Assembly (NCBI GenBank): GCA_958295665.1
Contig: OY282558.1
Coordinates: 65,956,789-66,020,788 of the forward strand
Reading direction: 5' to 3'
Length of the DNA stretch: 64,000 bases
Source: Tipula vernalis
Lineage: Eukaryota > Arthropoda > Insecta > Diptera > Tipulidae
In this document: in pieces, positions 46,324 through 57,052 of the stretch
How positions within the stretch are numbered: position 1 is the stretch's first letter
How the letters are laid out: every line of letters begins with the position of its first letter
Translations under genes and position numbers: made by a program
Notes under the pieces: model-generated
Seen by the model: only the letters and a program-made list of their open reading frames with translations
Databases searched by the model: none
Told to the model about the DNA's origin: nothing

Positions 46324-47512
46324 TAATATAACCAAGGAATCAGTCGGAGAGGAGGGTATAACTTTATCCAGTACTTGAGCTAACAAGAGAGAGGCACTTA
46401 ATTCTACCCGACTCTAGATTTTGAACATAAAAATTTGACATTCATTGTTCCTTCAAAATCAATCGTTCTAATATATGTATATCACGCTACCATAACCCTT
46501 ATTGAACGTATCACCAAATCCATGCAAACCTACTCTTCATACTGACTTGGACAAAATGTATCGACGAACACTAATCTTCCCCCAGTCTACTAGTTCTTTC
46601 TTAAAAATGCACCAATTAATTCTCAACTCAGACCCAAGACCCAACATCAGAATCCCAATCCAATTCATTCCTGGTCCACAATTTTTGCATAAACACCTTG
46701 GCCAAAAACGTTAAGGGACCACAAATTCCAGGCAATAAACCCCAACAAGGCCTTCGTTAATAGACTGAGAATAGAGGTCTGGTGAGGTATTGTAGCTGGC
46801 TAGAGCTCACGGTGCGGCGTGGGGTTTTCCAGACATATTCTCATGCTGGATTAACCGCGTGAAAACGAAAGGAGAAAGAAAAAGGGAAATTGAAACTATT
46901 TTTGCCACGGCCTCAGTACCTAAAGAAAATAATAAAACCAGGAGTGGTCGTTCAGGAACGACAGCTTCAACTCCAGGCGATTCCCGCCATGACTGCTACA
47001 CGGGTCTCCCCTCATCGGTCCGCCTACTGGGATGCTGTCTCCCAGTCGCGGCGGTCACCGATGCCAATCAATAATGGAAGGACGCCCGTATGACAATCCT
47101 AGCGACGATCTCCCGGAACGGAAACTGTCACCCCAGTACGACCAACACATATGGCGTGTCGCCCTCCAGCACAGCCTGTCCTGGGGAACGAACGGCATGC
47201 CCGGATCAAATATGGAAAAGGCCGATCAAACGAAAAATTTATTTACACATGAGGTAACGGTGATTCATGCGAGAATAAAACAAGAAAATTACACAATCAC
47301 TCATGGAACAACGGTACACACAAAAAAATATATCACCAAATTAAGCACAAAAAGTTTATCACTGATGTTACGTTATAAATTTATTAACACGTTTTACTGT
47401 TTTAAAGAAAGAAATGAAACCGTTAGAAAGATAGAACCATATCGAACCAAAATGATCCACTACCAACTTGTACTGGTTAGGTTGGTAGTTGATACATAAC
47501 CAGTTTTAAGCA

Positions 47513-48840
47513 ATGAATACAACACAAAAAGGAGAAAATACCCCAGGTGGTAAACCAACTACCCAGTTGGCTAATCCACTCTCTTATGATGAGGCTGGCT
47601 CAATGGATTCTGGGGTGAGCCAATCATTGCTAAACCCATTCGAAAGAAGTTCAATATTGTCAAGATCACCAAACATACTAACTCTGCAAATCAGCAAAAA
47701 GACGAAAACGCTGAACTCTGTCGAAAACTCAGTGAAGTAGATGTAATTTTAACCTAACTAAGAAGCGAAATTGAAAAACTAAAAAAAGAAAATGAAGAAT
47801 TGAAGAAGCCCAAACCAATGGAGATTTCTGAAAACCTGCTAACTTGTTATAATGAAACAAGTACTCACACCAGTTATAACAATGATTTCCATACTGATGA
47901 AGAGGATCTCATGAGAGAAACAGATTGGGTACTGAAAAGGAAGAAAAGACCTACCAAAAAACGAAAAGCAGAATTCTCGCCTGAAGTTGGAGATCATTCG
48001 CAAACATATGTATTAGTAACTGGTGATACTAATACCAAACCAGCCCACCAGCAACAGCAACAAAATCAGCAACAAAAGGTTGTACCGAAAGAAAAGGCTC
48101 CTCCGCCAATTAATGTAATCGGCATAAAAGAATTTGCTAGTATACAATCTATAATGAAATCAGTAACCACTAAGGAATATGGAGTAGTATCACTAAACAA
48201 TAACGTGTGGAAAATCAATACACCAGATTCCAATATATATAGAGCTCTGGCAACAAAGCTCAATGCGGAAGGTAAAGAGTGGTTCACATACGAAGATAAA
48301 AACGAACGCGCAATTAAGGTTATGGCCAGAGGCCTTCATCCAACGTGTAAGAAGGAGGACATAATGGAGGACCTAAAGGCAAAAGATCTGCAAATAGAAA
48401 GTTGTAAACATCTTCAACATCAAAGCAATTCTCAATATGAGGGTTAAAATAGAACCGCTAAAGAAAAACACGAGGCTAATACGTCAATGCAAAAAATGCC
48501 AAGGTTTCAACCACACGCAAAAATATTGCAGACGGGAGCCAAGATGCGTAAAATGTGCTGGAAAACACAACGCGAAAAAGTGTACAGAAAGTAGATACAC
48601 CCTGCAAAATGTATAAACTGTAAAGGGCATCATCTTGCAAATTATAGAGGCTGTGAAGTAGCCAAAGAACTTCAAAGGCTAAGAAACAAAATGCATCAGT
48701 TTCCTCAAAAATCTAAGGTTACCAGAGAGAAACCAAGCGGAGCCAAAACCACCAGGTATAGGTACAGATCGGAAAAGTTATTCACAAATTGTACAGCAAT
48801 CATCTAATGCTATATGAATGATAACCCCCTTGAAAGGATA
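47513..48840 (+). pseudogene. Jockey LINE ORF1 (Gag-like, zinc knuckles)
   Basis: Three frames make one degenerate ORF1: 47513-47740 (Ser/Pro-rich start), 47800-48447, and 48437 onward. The middle piece has a basic region (KRKKRPTKKRKAE), a Gln-rich stretch and ERAIKVMARGLHPTCKKEDI, the domain that precedes the knuckles in jockey-group ORF1. The last piece has two zinc knuckles, CKKCQGFNHTQKYC and CVKCAGKHNAKKC. The protein packages element RNA. Stops near 47738, 48445 and 48616 show it is dead. Confidence 0.82.
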
Positions 48841-48960
48841 TGTCGAAGCATAGAAGCCATAAATATACGGCTAGCAAAGCGAGAACGTGGTCTAGAAGCT
48901 TTATATAAGCGTCTAGATATGCATCAAACCATGAACGAGGCAACAGCCCTCATATACTAA

Positions 48961-50866
48961 AATGAGCAGAGCATTAAGAATTGTCACCTGGAACGCGAAC
49001 GGACTAGCGCAGCATGTTCCAGAGTTAGACATTTTTCTAAATTTAGAAAAAATAGATATGTAAGTATATGCCTTATATCGGAGAGCCATTTGACAATAAC
49101 ATCATTTATTAATATACGTGATTACGAATGTTACCACGCTGTTCAACCAGGAAGAAAACCCAGAGGAGGATCAACAGTAATAGTGAAAAGAATCTCAAAC
49201 ACTTTGAAGAACCTAGTATTGAAGAAGAAATTATGTAAGTTAAAACCATAAAAGTTGAAACTAACAATAATAATGAATACAGTATTTCCTCTATCTACTG
49301 CCCTCCACGCTATAATCTAAACAAAGAAGATTATAATAGACTCTTTAGATTACTAGGATCCAATTTTATTATTGGTGGTAACTTTAACGCAAAAAACATC
49401 TATTGGGGATCAAGACTTACAACCCTTAAAGGAAAAGAGCTATTCGAAGCCAGACGAGTAAATAACTGCGAGTTCCACTCTAGAGATAACACAACATACT
49501 GGCCTGCTGATATAAATAAAATACCAAATCTCATTGATTTCTATGTAAAGAAAGGGATCTTCGAGGATTACATATGCGTCGAAAACAGCGAGGGGATATA
49601 TTCCGTTATCATGACTCTCAGCACAATGATAATTAATAAGGATAACCTGCATAAATTAACAAATAATAGAACTAATTGGGACCTATTCCAAGAATTAATT
49701 GAAATGCAAATAAATATACGAGTGCCGATTAAAACACCGGTACAGTTGGAAGACAAACTAGAGGTATTTAACAGTACTATTCAACAAGCAGCATGGGAAA
49801 GTTCTCCTGCTAGTTACACCGAATCCCGTAGGAATCAAAATTAGCTTATTGTGATCAGGGAGTTAGTTAGAGAGAAACGGAAGGCAAGAAAGACCTGGCA
49901 AAGGAACCGCGCCCCGGAAAACAAAAAAAATCTCAATTTTCTATGCAATAAACTAAAACATTAATAAAAGAAATTAAGAACGATTAACAAGTACTTACTT
50001 AAATGGTATCACCGAACATAAAGATACTGATTACTCCCTTTGGAAAGCAACAAAGGGATTAAAAAGAACCAAAATGCATGTGCCGCCTATTAAAAATGGG
50101 GAAGGAACCTGGGCCAAAAGCGACAAGCAAAAAGCGATTTTATTTGCGGCTCACTTGTAAGACACCTTTCAACCGTTACTTAGGCAAACAGCAGATGAAA
50201 ACATAATAACAGTTAGCAAAATTGATAAATATAATATTCGATGTGTAACATTACAGGAATTAAAAGATGAGATCAGGTGTAATTTGAACGCAAAAAAACT
50301 CCAGGATATGATTTAATTACTGGACAAGTCAAAAAAGCCATTCCCGAGAAGGGACTACGAAAATTGGTTCAAATTATCAATGCTGTTTTCAGACTAAAAT
50401 ATGTCCCACGACAATGAAAGGTTGCTGAAGTAATTATGATGTCCAAACCAGCGAACGATAAAAAGTCGTACAGACCGATTTAACTACTTCCTGTAATTTC
50501 AAAATTATTTGAAAAATTACTGCTCAAGAGACTCAAGCCAATAATAGAAGAGAGAAAATGGATTCCACCACACCAATTTGGATTTAGAGAAAATCACTCT
50601 ACAATAGAACAAGTTCACAGAATAACGGATATAATCGAAGACGCACTTGAGAATAAGAAGATATGCTCCAGCATCTTCTTAGATGTAGCACAAGCTTTCG
50701 ACAAAGTTTGGCACCAAAGACTTGAATTTAAATTGCATCGAGATCTACATAAGCAGTTCTATCAAATTCTTAAATCTTATATCGCGGACCGACATTTCCG
50801 TGTAAAATATAACGGAGAGTACTCTGAACTAAAGAGAATATCAGCAGGATATAGACATCCACAAGG
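48961..50866 (+). pseudogene. Jockey LINE ORF2, 5' part
   Basis: Starts MSRALRIVTWNANGLAQHVP, the opening of an APE-type endonuclease, with SESHLTITSF and GGNFNAKNIYWGS (normally GDFNAKH). Reverse transcriptase blocks follow: LLPVISKLFEKLLLKRLKPI, WIPPHQFGFRENHSTIEQVH and FLDVAQAFDKVWH, ending at the SAGYRHPQG block near 50866. Numerous frameshifts and stops. Beyond this point Gypsy sequence begins. Confidence 0.8.
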
Positions 50867-50878
50867 ATATAGAGTGCA

Positions 50879-51508
50879 TTGTTCGAAATTGCCCGGATTG
50901 TAGTGTCATACAATCCAACCTTCCAAAAACTGTACCACATTGCTGGAATCCGACCGACACACCATTTGAGCGAGTTCATTGTGGTAGGTCCTTTTAAAGG
51001 GAAATATTTTTTAATTTTGGTCGATGCATATTCGAAATGGCCTGAAATTCGATTAATAAAGAATATCACTACCGAAATTACTATCAAGAACCTTCGGGAA
51101 ATTTTTAGTACATTTGGTATACCATCGGTTTTTGTTACCGATCACGGTACTCAATTTACTTCACAAGAATTCCAACATTTCTTAAAAATGAATGGAATTA
51201 AGCATAGAATGGGAGCACCATACCATCCATCTACAAATGAACAGGCAGAGCGGTATGTCCAGACCATTAAAGCGAAATTAAAGTCGTTAAATTGCGAGAC
51301 CGACAAAGAGTTTCATTCAGCCCTATGTAATATACTGTTAACTTACCGTAAAACGATACATCCGGCTACGGGAAAAACACCATCTATGCTAGTTTTTAAG
51401 AGACAAATACGATCTAGAATCGATCTCATGATACCTTCAAATTCAAAACAAGGGGAAGAGATACTCCATAAATTTAGGAAATTTAATATCGGGATCGAGT
51501 TATTGTAA
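50879..51508 (+). pseudogene. Gypsy D integrase core
   Basis: Catalytic residues are visible in LILVDAYSKWPE (D), VFVTDHGTQFTS (D) and HPSTNEQAERYVQ (E), within one open frame. The later KTPSMLVFKRQIRSRIDLMI is typical of this lineage. The frame then shifts at about 51495 (reading FNIGIELL where the relative has a D-x-V motif) and the Tc1 insertion follows. The 5' polyprotein is missing, so nothing functional remains. Confidence 0.85.
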
Positions 51509-51532
51509 GGGAATACATCTCTAACACTATTA

Positions 51533-52881
51533 CAGTATTGTGCAAATTAATGCGAACATAGCAATATTTTAATAAAATCATAATGAATACTTTAAATTTC
51601 GTCATATAAAACTGTAAATTTCCTTTTTTTTTTACATCAATATATTTTTGTAGTTTATGTTCAAGGTTAACAATAATTATCTTTATTACTTCGCATTTCG
51701 TTAGTTGTGAAATAAACATTTCAGTCGATCATAACACATTGCACGCATCATAACACATACACAAGTTCTACCTTTAATAATGGATTTAACGGTTAAAGTT
51801 CGCGAAAAAATTATCACACTGAGTAAATACTCGTCTATGACTCAAAGGCAAATTGCCCAAGAGTGTCAAGTGAGTTTGACATCTGTTAATAAATTTGTAC
51901 GGCTTTCCTCAAAAAATTTGTCCACATCACCGAAAAGAAAGGGTAAATGTGGTCGTAAGCGGAAGACCTCTTCAAGAGACGATAAAATTTTGCTGGGAAA
52001 TAGTATTATAAATCCTACAAAGACCAGTGCTGAGCTAAACTTTGAGTTACAACATGCTGGAATTAACATTGATCCATCAACAGTGCGAAGAAGACTTTTG
52101 GAATTTGGAAGATTTGCACGAAGGCCCTACAAAAAACAGCTTCTAACATCAAAAATGAAGACCAAAAGATTGGCATGGGCCAAAAAATATAAAGACTGGA
52201 CAGTCGACAATTGGAAAAATGTTTTGTTTTCTGATGAAAGTCTTTTTGAAGTGCACGGTCAACGCTCACAATATGTGCGTCACAGTAAAGGTGAATCGAT
52301 TAAAGCGGGTCACCTTGTTCAAACTGTGAAACATCCATTAAAACAAATGTTTTGGGGATGTTTTAATTTTAATGGTGTTGGTCCATTATGTCCAGTTATT
52401 GGGATGATGAATTCAGCTCAATATATTGATGTTTTGAAGGCTTATGCGGGTCTAATATTAAAAAACATGAAAAAACGAAATCACTCAATCTTTCAACAAG
52501 ACTTGGCTCCTTGTCACACATCCAAGGCTGTTAAAAAATATTTTGCTGACAATTCCATTACAACATTGGATTGGCCTGGAAATTCGCCTGATGTCAACCC
52601 CATCGAGAATTTGTGGGCAATTATGAAGGCAAAATTAAGAAAGATGGATTGCATTACACTAGAGGCAATGGAGACCTCTATCAATAATATTTGGTATGAC
52701 CCGGACATTACGGATAAAATCTGCCAAAATTTAGTAGAATCAATGCCAAATCGAATACATGACCGTATACAGAAAAAAGGAGGGCACATAAATTATTAAA
52801 TATATGAATTTTTTTTAAATAAAATATAGATTAAAATACAAAAATTTTGTTATTTTGTTCGCATTAATTTGCACAATACTG
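51533..52881 (+). mobile_element. Complete Tc1-type DNA transposon
   Basis: The element is 1349 bp with 26-bp perfect terminal inverted repeats (starting CAGTATTGTGCAAATTAATG at 51533 and its complement ending at 52881). It is flanked by TA on both sides (51531-51532 and 52882-52883). It contains one intact transposase frame. It sits inside Gypsy D, whose reading continues on the far side (KWKFGNIIERLG). Confidence 0.95.
51780..52799 (+). CDS. Tc1 transposase, intact DD34E
   Basis: A cut-and-paste transposase of 339 residues, the normal length for Tc1 elements. The N-terminus has two helix-turn-helix regions (IITLSKYSSMTQRQIAQECQ, then the segment around SAELNFELQHAG) joined by the basic GRKRK motif. 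The catalytic domain has NVLFSDESLFEVHG (D), IFQQDLAPCHTS (D) and GNSPDVNPIENLWAIMKAKL (E), with exactly 34 residues between the second D and the E. No stop, frameshift or missing catalytic residue was seen. Start ATG at 51780 is the first in frame after the left repeat. With perfect ends, the copy could be recently active or active still, though activity is inferred. Confidence 0.95.
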   Translation: MDLTVKVREKIITLSKYSSMTQRQIAQECQVSLTSVNKFVRLSSKNLSTSPKRKGKCGRKRKTSSRDDKILLGNSIINPTKTSAELNFELQHAGINIDPSTVRRRLLEFGRFARRPYKKQLLTSKMKTKRLAWAKKYKDWTVDNWKNVLFSDESLFEVHGQRSQYVRHSKGESIKAGHLVQTVKHPLKQMFWGCFNFNGVGPLCPVIGMMNSAQYIDVLKAYAGLILKNMKKRNHSIFQQDLAPCHTSKAVKKYFADNSITTLDWPGNSPDVNPIENLWAIMKAKLRKMDCITLEAMETSINNIWYDPDITDKICQNLVESMPNRIHDRIQKKGGHINY

Positions 52882-52883
52882 TA

Positions 52884-53790
52884 AGTGGAAATTCGGAAAT
52901 ATTATTGAAAGATTAGGTAGTTTACATTACATCATACATCTTGATGACGGTAGGAAGTGGAAAAGACATATTGATCAAATGCGATTGGTTGGACCAAATG
53001 CAGGTTCGGAGGATCAAAATGGATTTTCAAATGGTTTAAAGGAGGCTGATAATATCGTTAGTCTTCCAAAAAGTTCGGTGTTTGAGGATACTGAACCAGG
53101 TGATATGTCGTTACCCGTTACAATCTTTGACAATCAGAAATTGATTAAAAACAATGATAATATTGCTGATAATATTGAACAAAATATTTTCGATTCAGAT
53201 ATTAGAAATGTGCCAGAAAAACTTGTTTGTTTGTTTGTTTGTTTCTTGATTTATTTTTTACCGTCCTACCTTACGCCTGGAGTAGCCAAATCGAGGACGG
53301 GCGGCTACAGATCCGTCTTTGAAAACCACCTGCACATTGCATTGCTTCATGCCAACCCGTAGTGCTGACATGAAAGGTGGGTCGGCCCATGGATTCTGCC
53401 CTCTCAACAGGGGGTCATAGATGTGTTCATCTTCATCACCGATCGCAATCAGATGATGAAAAATCCCTTTTGCATCCCGCCCCTATAGGGATTCGAACCC
53501 GGTACCTCCCGATCCAACCGCCGCAGCTTTAACCACTGCGCCGTTTGCTCGGTTCAGAAAAACTTGATAAGATTATAGATAAGAGTAATAATATTGAAAG
53601 TAGCAAAATAATTGAACAACCAACACGGAGATCGAACCGGATAATTAAAAAACCTATGAAATTGAACTTATAAAATAATCATCGTATTATTAAATTATTA
53701 ATATTATATTTTATGTTATGTTAAAATGTATATTAGTTTAAGAGATTTAAAGATGTAAGTATATTAAATGTAAATTTTGCGAGGGGAAGA
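52884..53790 (+). pseudogene. Gypsy D integrase C-terminus and polyprotein tail
   Basis: After the Tc1 element the frame continues SLHYIIHLDDGRKWKRHIDQ and MRLVGPNAGSEDQNGF, a typical integrase C-terminal module, then an Asn/Asp-rich tail. The SINE at 53226-53554 interrupts it between VPEKL and DKIIDKSNN. The end reads QPTRRSNRIIKKPMKLNL then TAA at about 53672, a terminus common in Gypsy pol proteins. Confidence 0.8.
53226..53554 (-). repeat. tRNA-derived SINE with 12-bp target duplication
   Basis: On the minus strand the tRNA-related head starts at 53554. An A box follows (GGCGCAGTGGTTAAAGC, about 53526-53543) and then a B box (GGTTCGAATCC, 53489-53499). A body of about 230 bp ends in a (CAAA)n tail at 53226-53245. 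An identical 12-bp duplication, CAGAAAAACTTG, borders it at 53214-53225 and 53555-53566. Removing the SINE and one duplicate restores the Gypsy D frame. It would be transcribed by RNA polymerase III and moved by a partner LINE. Confidence 0.9.
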
Positions 53791-54055
53791 GCTGTTATAT
53801 ATGTTCATTGGACCAAAGTGTTAGTTCAACTTTTAGAAATATGAGTTACGTCAGAAAGGGAAGAAGATAGGGGAGAGTCCTTCCGGTCATGTAACAATGA
53901 AGATATACACGTTCTTCCCTGGTTAACAATAAATAATGTACTTCGAATGAATTAATAAAATAAATTATAACCATAATCATAAAATACAAAATAATACAAG
54001 TGTTTGATTCAGTGACTGTTCTTATTGTTAAATAAATATACAAATACATAATAAT
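53790..54055 (+). repeat. Probable 3' LTR of Gypsy D
   Basis: Begins near TGTTATATATGTTCATTGG and ends before jockey sequence resumes at about 54058. It contains AATAAA and a promoter-like segment (ATTCAGTGACTGTTC). There is no second LTR in the window for comparison, so limits are estimates. Confidence 0.5.
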
Positions 54056-54057
54056 AG

Positions 54058-54442
54058 GAAAATATATTGGCTAATAGGTAAAAACTCTGAGCTTACAATA
54101 CATAACAAACTTCTATTATATCAGCAAATACTTAAACCAGTATGGACCTACGGTATTCAACTTTGGGGTTGTACCAAGAAGACAAATGTACAAATGATTC
54201 AATGTTTTCAAAACAAAGTGCTGCGTGACATTGTAAACGCACGATGGTACATTAGAAATGATAACCTCCATAGGGACTTAAACATGGAATATGTACGTGA
54301 AGAAATACAAAATCATGCAAAGAAACACATTCAGCGGATATCTCGGCACCAAAATGCAGACATACGAAGTTTGTTGGAGACCACCAATGCAGTAAGAAGA
54401 CTTCAAAGGCAGAAACCTTTGGAATTGGGCAGTTGTATTTAA
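54058..54442 (+). pseudogene. Jockey LINE ORF2, 3' part
   Basis: Resumes with YWLIGKNSELTIHNKLLLYQ, ILKPVWTYGIQLWGC and NKVLRDIVNARWYIRNDNLH, then RDLNMEYVREEIQNHAKKHI and a terminal PLELGSCI followed by TAA. These are the standard C-terminal landmarks of jockey reverse transcriptases. The part between here and 50866 (palm with the catalytic aspartates) is not present, so about 150-200 codons were deleted when or after Gypsy D arrived. Confidence 0.85.
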
Positions 54443-54510
54443 TTAGGTTAGAGAAAAATAATTACTATGTAAATTCAAACGGGTGTAAAAAAAAAATAAA
54501 AAAAATAGCG

Positions 54511-56355
54511 GAATAAATGAAAAACCAAACTGAAACAATATTTGAAGAAAAAAATCGGAAAAAACAAGGTGGACAATTGCTCTGAATGGAGGCGCAAAAT
54601 TCGTACACACACCACAAACCAACCCCAAAGCAAAAAAGAAATATAATGTTATATAAGTAATAAAAATATAGTAAAATAAAACAAACCGTAGACAGAATTA
54701 AGATCAGATTCATTCAGTTACAGACAATTTGATTACGTTAATATGATATAACTGATCCCTCAAAGTGAGGTCAGAGAAAACACAAAGAATTCAAAGTGTG
54801 AAATTAATAAGCAAAGTTACGTTAAAGTTTGCAAAAATTACAGTTCGTTTTTTTTTTTTTTTTATAAAATTTGGTACCTTTAGGCCAGTCCGGTCTTTAC
54901 AGCTACTCCGTCGACGCAGCAACCTCCTCAACACGTGATGCCCTGCCCAAATTGTGGGGAAAGCCCTCTATGTTTTTTTTTGTTTTACACACATTAACCA
55001 ACTTTCTTTTCTTTTTTTTTTTTTTTTTTAATTTTCTTTATTGATTTTACAAACTTAACACTATAATGTTTTGTTCATGGTATCGCCATAAATCAGCCGA
55101 TTCCCACATGTATTAACATTCAAATCACAAAAAAAAAATTTAAACAGACAAATTTTCTCAATAAATCAAAAAAAAAAAAAAATGAGACTCAAAAATAATT
55201 TTAACACAATAAATTGGCCACACGACACTAAAAAAAAATGAGGAATAATATGGTCTGCCTCGGACCATATTCCAAAGCCAAACGAAACTGATATTTTTTT
55301 TTTGCTTTTTTTCCAAAACAAATTATTTTATTTCTTTATATTTACAAAAAACATCACGCGACTCGCGTTCGTGGCCGCGTACACAAATATTTTTCACTAT
55401 TTATTAAAGTCGATGACTATTTTGTTAAGCATTTCACCATTCAAGCCTTATATTTTTTAACAACAGTGCTAACCTAAGAAACGTTTAATTGAAAAGACAA
55501 GAGAGCAGCCGCACGATCATGGTGTGACATGATTATTTTCGTGTTTCGTAACTTACCAGAATTTTGTTACTCAATCACAGAAAGATTTATAAAACATGAT
55601 TTTAGAATATTGTTTATGCAGGCTTTGTTAAGCCAATTAAATACAATTTACTTTTACCAACAAACAATAATTATGATTGTTACAATTGTTGCGCGACATA
55701 ATTTTAAACCACATTCACTTAAAGTAAAACTCGTACTAAAAACTAAAATGACAAAGGAAATGAGAATTTAATAAAAGCCGGTTTTACAAGATTGTTACTT
55801 GATGAAGGATATTTCATATAGAAACGATATATTATGGTATTTGCATTTTATTTAATTATTTAATTAACGTAATGAGTTGTGAAATTTGTTTATTTTTATA
55901 ACGGATTAGAACAATTGTAACTATAATCATTTTGCGGTTTCAAACTAACTTTGATTTAGAAAACGGTAGAACAAAAATTCTAGATTAAGGCTGCTTTCCA
56001 ATTTGGAATTGATTGAATTGAAATATAGAAATTATTGCATGTCCTTACATGCTACTTTTAGTTTATAGCCACGAAGTGCTTCCAGTTTCTGCACTAAGAT
56101 GAAAAACTAGATCAGGTCTCTTCTCAAAGAGAAGTTTTCTGACCTACACTTCCTCTTCTCTTGCTGCTATTTTGACGATTCGTCCTTAGTCCAAGGAGTT
56201 CAGTGAAGTTGGGTGGGTACCTTGTTACAAAATCAGAAGGTCAAGCTAGGTTTACGAGAACACTTATACTAATAACAACAACATCTTTTTACAAATTAAT
56301 TATTTTATTTCCTTTTTCAAATTATATGTACATAATACACAAATCATCGTCTGAC
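54511..56355. other. AT-rich intergenic stretch with poly-T runs
   Basis: No supported gene. Two long T runs (54849-54863 and 55010-55030) bracket a GC-richer stretch of about 110 bp (54880-54990, containing CCAGTCCGGTCTTTACAGCT). This could be a retroposed fragment on the minus strand. The open frame at 55529-55771 has no recognisable features. Confidence 0.5.
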
Positions 56356-56745
56356 TTAGTTCAAATATTTTCGGCATCTACCTTTGTTGTCCAAATGTTC
56401 ACCTTGTGGACAAAGTATTGGTGCTTGGAAAATCACTTTTGGCTGCAATGCAGAATTAATAGAAAACCCATTAATGAAAAAAAACAAAACATTAGTAATA
56501 ATTATCTATTTCACTAAAATACTTGATGACACATTGCAAACAACTTACAATTTACTTACATCAAATTTTCGTGAATTAGCTGCATCAGGATTACTTCTTA
56601 TAATCGCAACCATTTCACTGATTGTTAACGGACGATTAAGGGGAGCATTTTGGAGACGATCAAGTTCACCAGCTTGCTCGTTGTCCGCTTGCACCAAAGC
56701 GACCACCGCTAAAATCACAAAACTTATGACAAATTTAAAATTCAT
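56356..56745 (-). CDS. Small secreted peptide with CPxGxxxDxxGxCR motif
   Basis: The gene has two exons. Exon 1 (56745-56560) encodes a signal peptide (MNFKFVISFVILAVVALVQA) and a linker with TISEMVAIIRSNPDAANSRK, ending at a GTAAGT donor after FD. The intron (56559-56443) ends TCTGCATTGCAG. Exon 2 (56442-56356) reads PKVIFQAPILCPQGEHLDNK and then GRCRKYLN with TAA, in phase 0. The product is 90 residues, about 70 after signal cleavage, with just two cysteines. An AATAAA lies near 56304. Short secreted peptides ending in such a CP-x-G...G-x-CR motif are, as far as I recall, widespread in insects, some linked to immunity or saliva; I cannot name a family. Without the splice the frame would stop at SKL. 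Confidence 0.72.
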
Positions 56746-57052
56746 AATTTGGTTCTATTCTGCTTCGAAATACTTTACACAATAAATAATGGCTAGAAAA
56801 TAATGCGCAATGTATGAGCTATATGTGATAAGGCTAATATTGATAATAGAGAGATAAGATACGAATAATTTACACAGTAACCTGGGTTGGCTATTTTGAT
56901 ATCAATAGACGAGTAACGAAACTAATCTATCGAGTGTTTTTTCACAATCGGAAATGAATCAAACAATTTTAACATTTTTCTTCTTAAAACTAATTAAATT
57001 TTTATTATACAAAACAGAAAAAAAAAAAAAAACGGTCGTCTCTCTAAATTAT

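Larger units (their letters stand above)
44885..46715 (-). pseudogene. BEL/Pao polyprotein remnant, interrupted by a LINE
   Basis: Read from 46715 downward: LAKVFMQKLWTRNELDWDSD, ISVRRYILS and GLHGFGDTFNKGYGS (end of reverse transcriptase into RNase H). Next come RVELSASLLLAQVLDKVIPS, then across the LINE VILLRIKILNKFVIFVANRL and SQIQDLSDPNDWHNV. The integrase tail follows: YFGGLWASAVKNPKYHIKRT, TPGHLLIGQPL, FWKCW, LRQKWIAKQPNIDLGKDGVI and RVVTVKTSLG. These match BEL/Pao elements in order, with large internal deletions and many frame breaks. It is inactive. Confidence 0.8.
50867..54055 (+). mobile_element. Gypsy D remnant (integrase to 3' LTR) inside jockey
   Basis: This is a 5'-truncated Gypsy element. 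It begins in the integrase zinc domain (DIECIVRNCPDC), runs through the catalytic core and C-terminus, and ends with a probable 3' LTR. It is interrupted by a Tc1 element (51533-52881) and a SINE (53226-53554). Its closest relative in this window is Gypsy E (61405-64000), with matching segments such as CNILLTYRK and RQIRSR. Confidence 0.8.
46860..54510 (+). mobile_element. Jockey-type LINE, interrupted
   Basis: The leader and ORF1 lie at 46860-48840 and ORF2 at 48961-50866. ORF2 resumes at about 54058 after a Gypsy remnant, and the element ends in an A-rich tail near 54488-54510. The segment of ORF2 that should carry the catalytic FADD box is missing at the Gypsy junction. The 5' limit is an estimate. 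Confidence 0.8.

Noticed and set aside
53461..53550. A tRNA gene on the minus strand
   Set aside because: The A and B boxes belong to a SINE: there is a (CAAA)n tail, a 12-bp target duplication and a 230-bp body, and the cloverleaf is not complete.
54443..54713. Hydrophobic minus-strand frames with many Phe and Leu
   Set aside because: They arise from A-rich LINE tail and AT-rich sequence read in reverse; the membrane-like composition is an artefact.
54880..54990. Possible retroposed gene fragment between two poly-T runs
   Set aside because: About 110 bp with higher GC, but no reading frame or family could be recognised.
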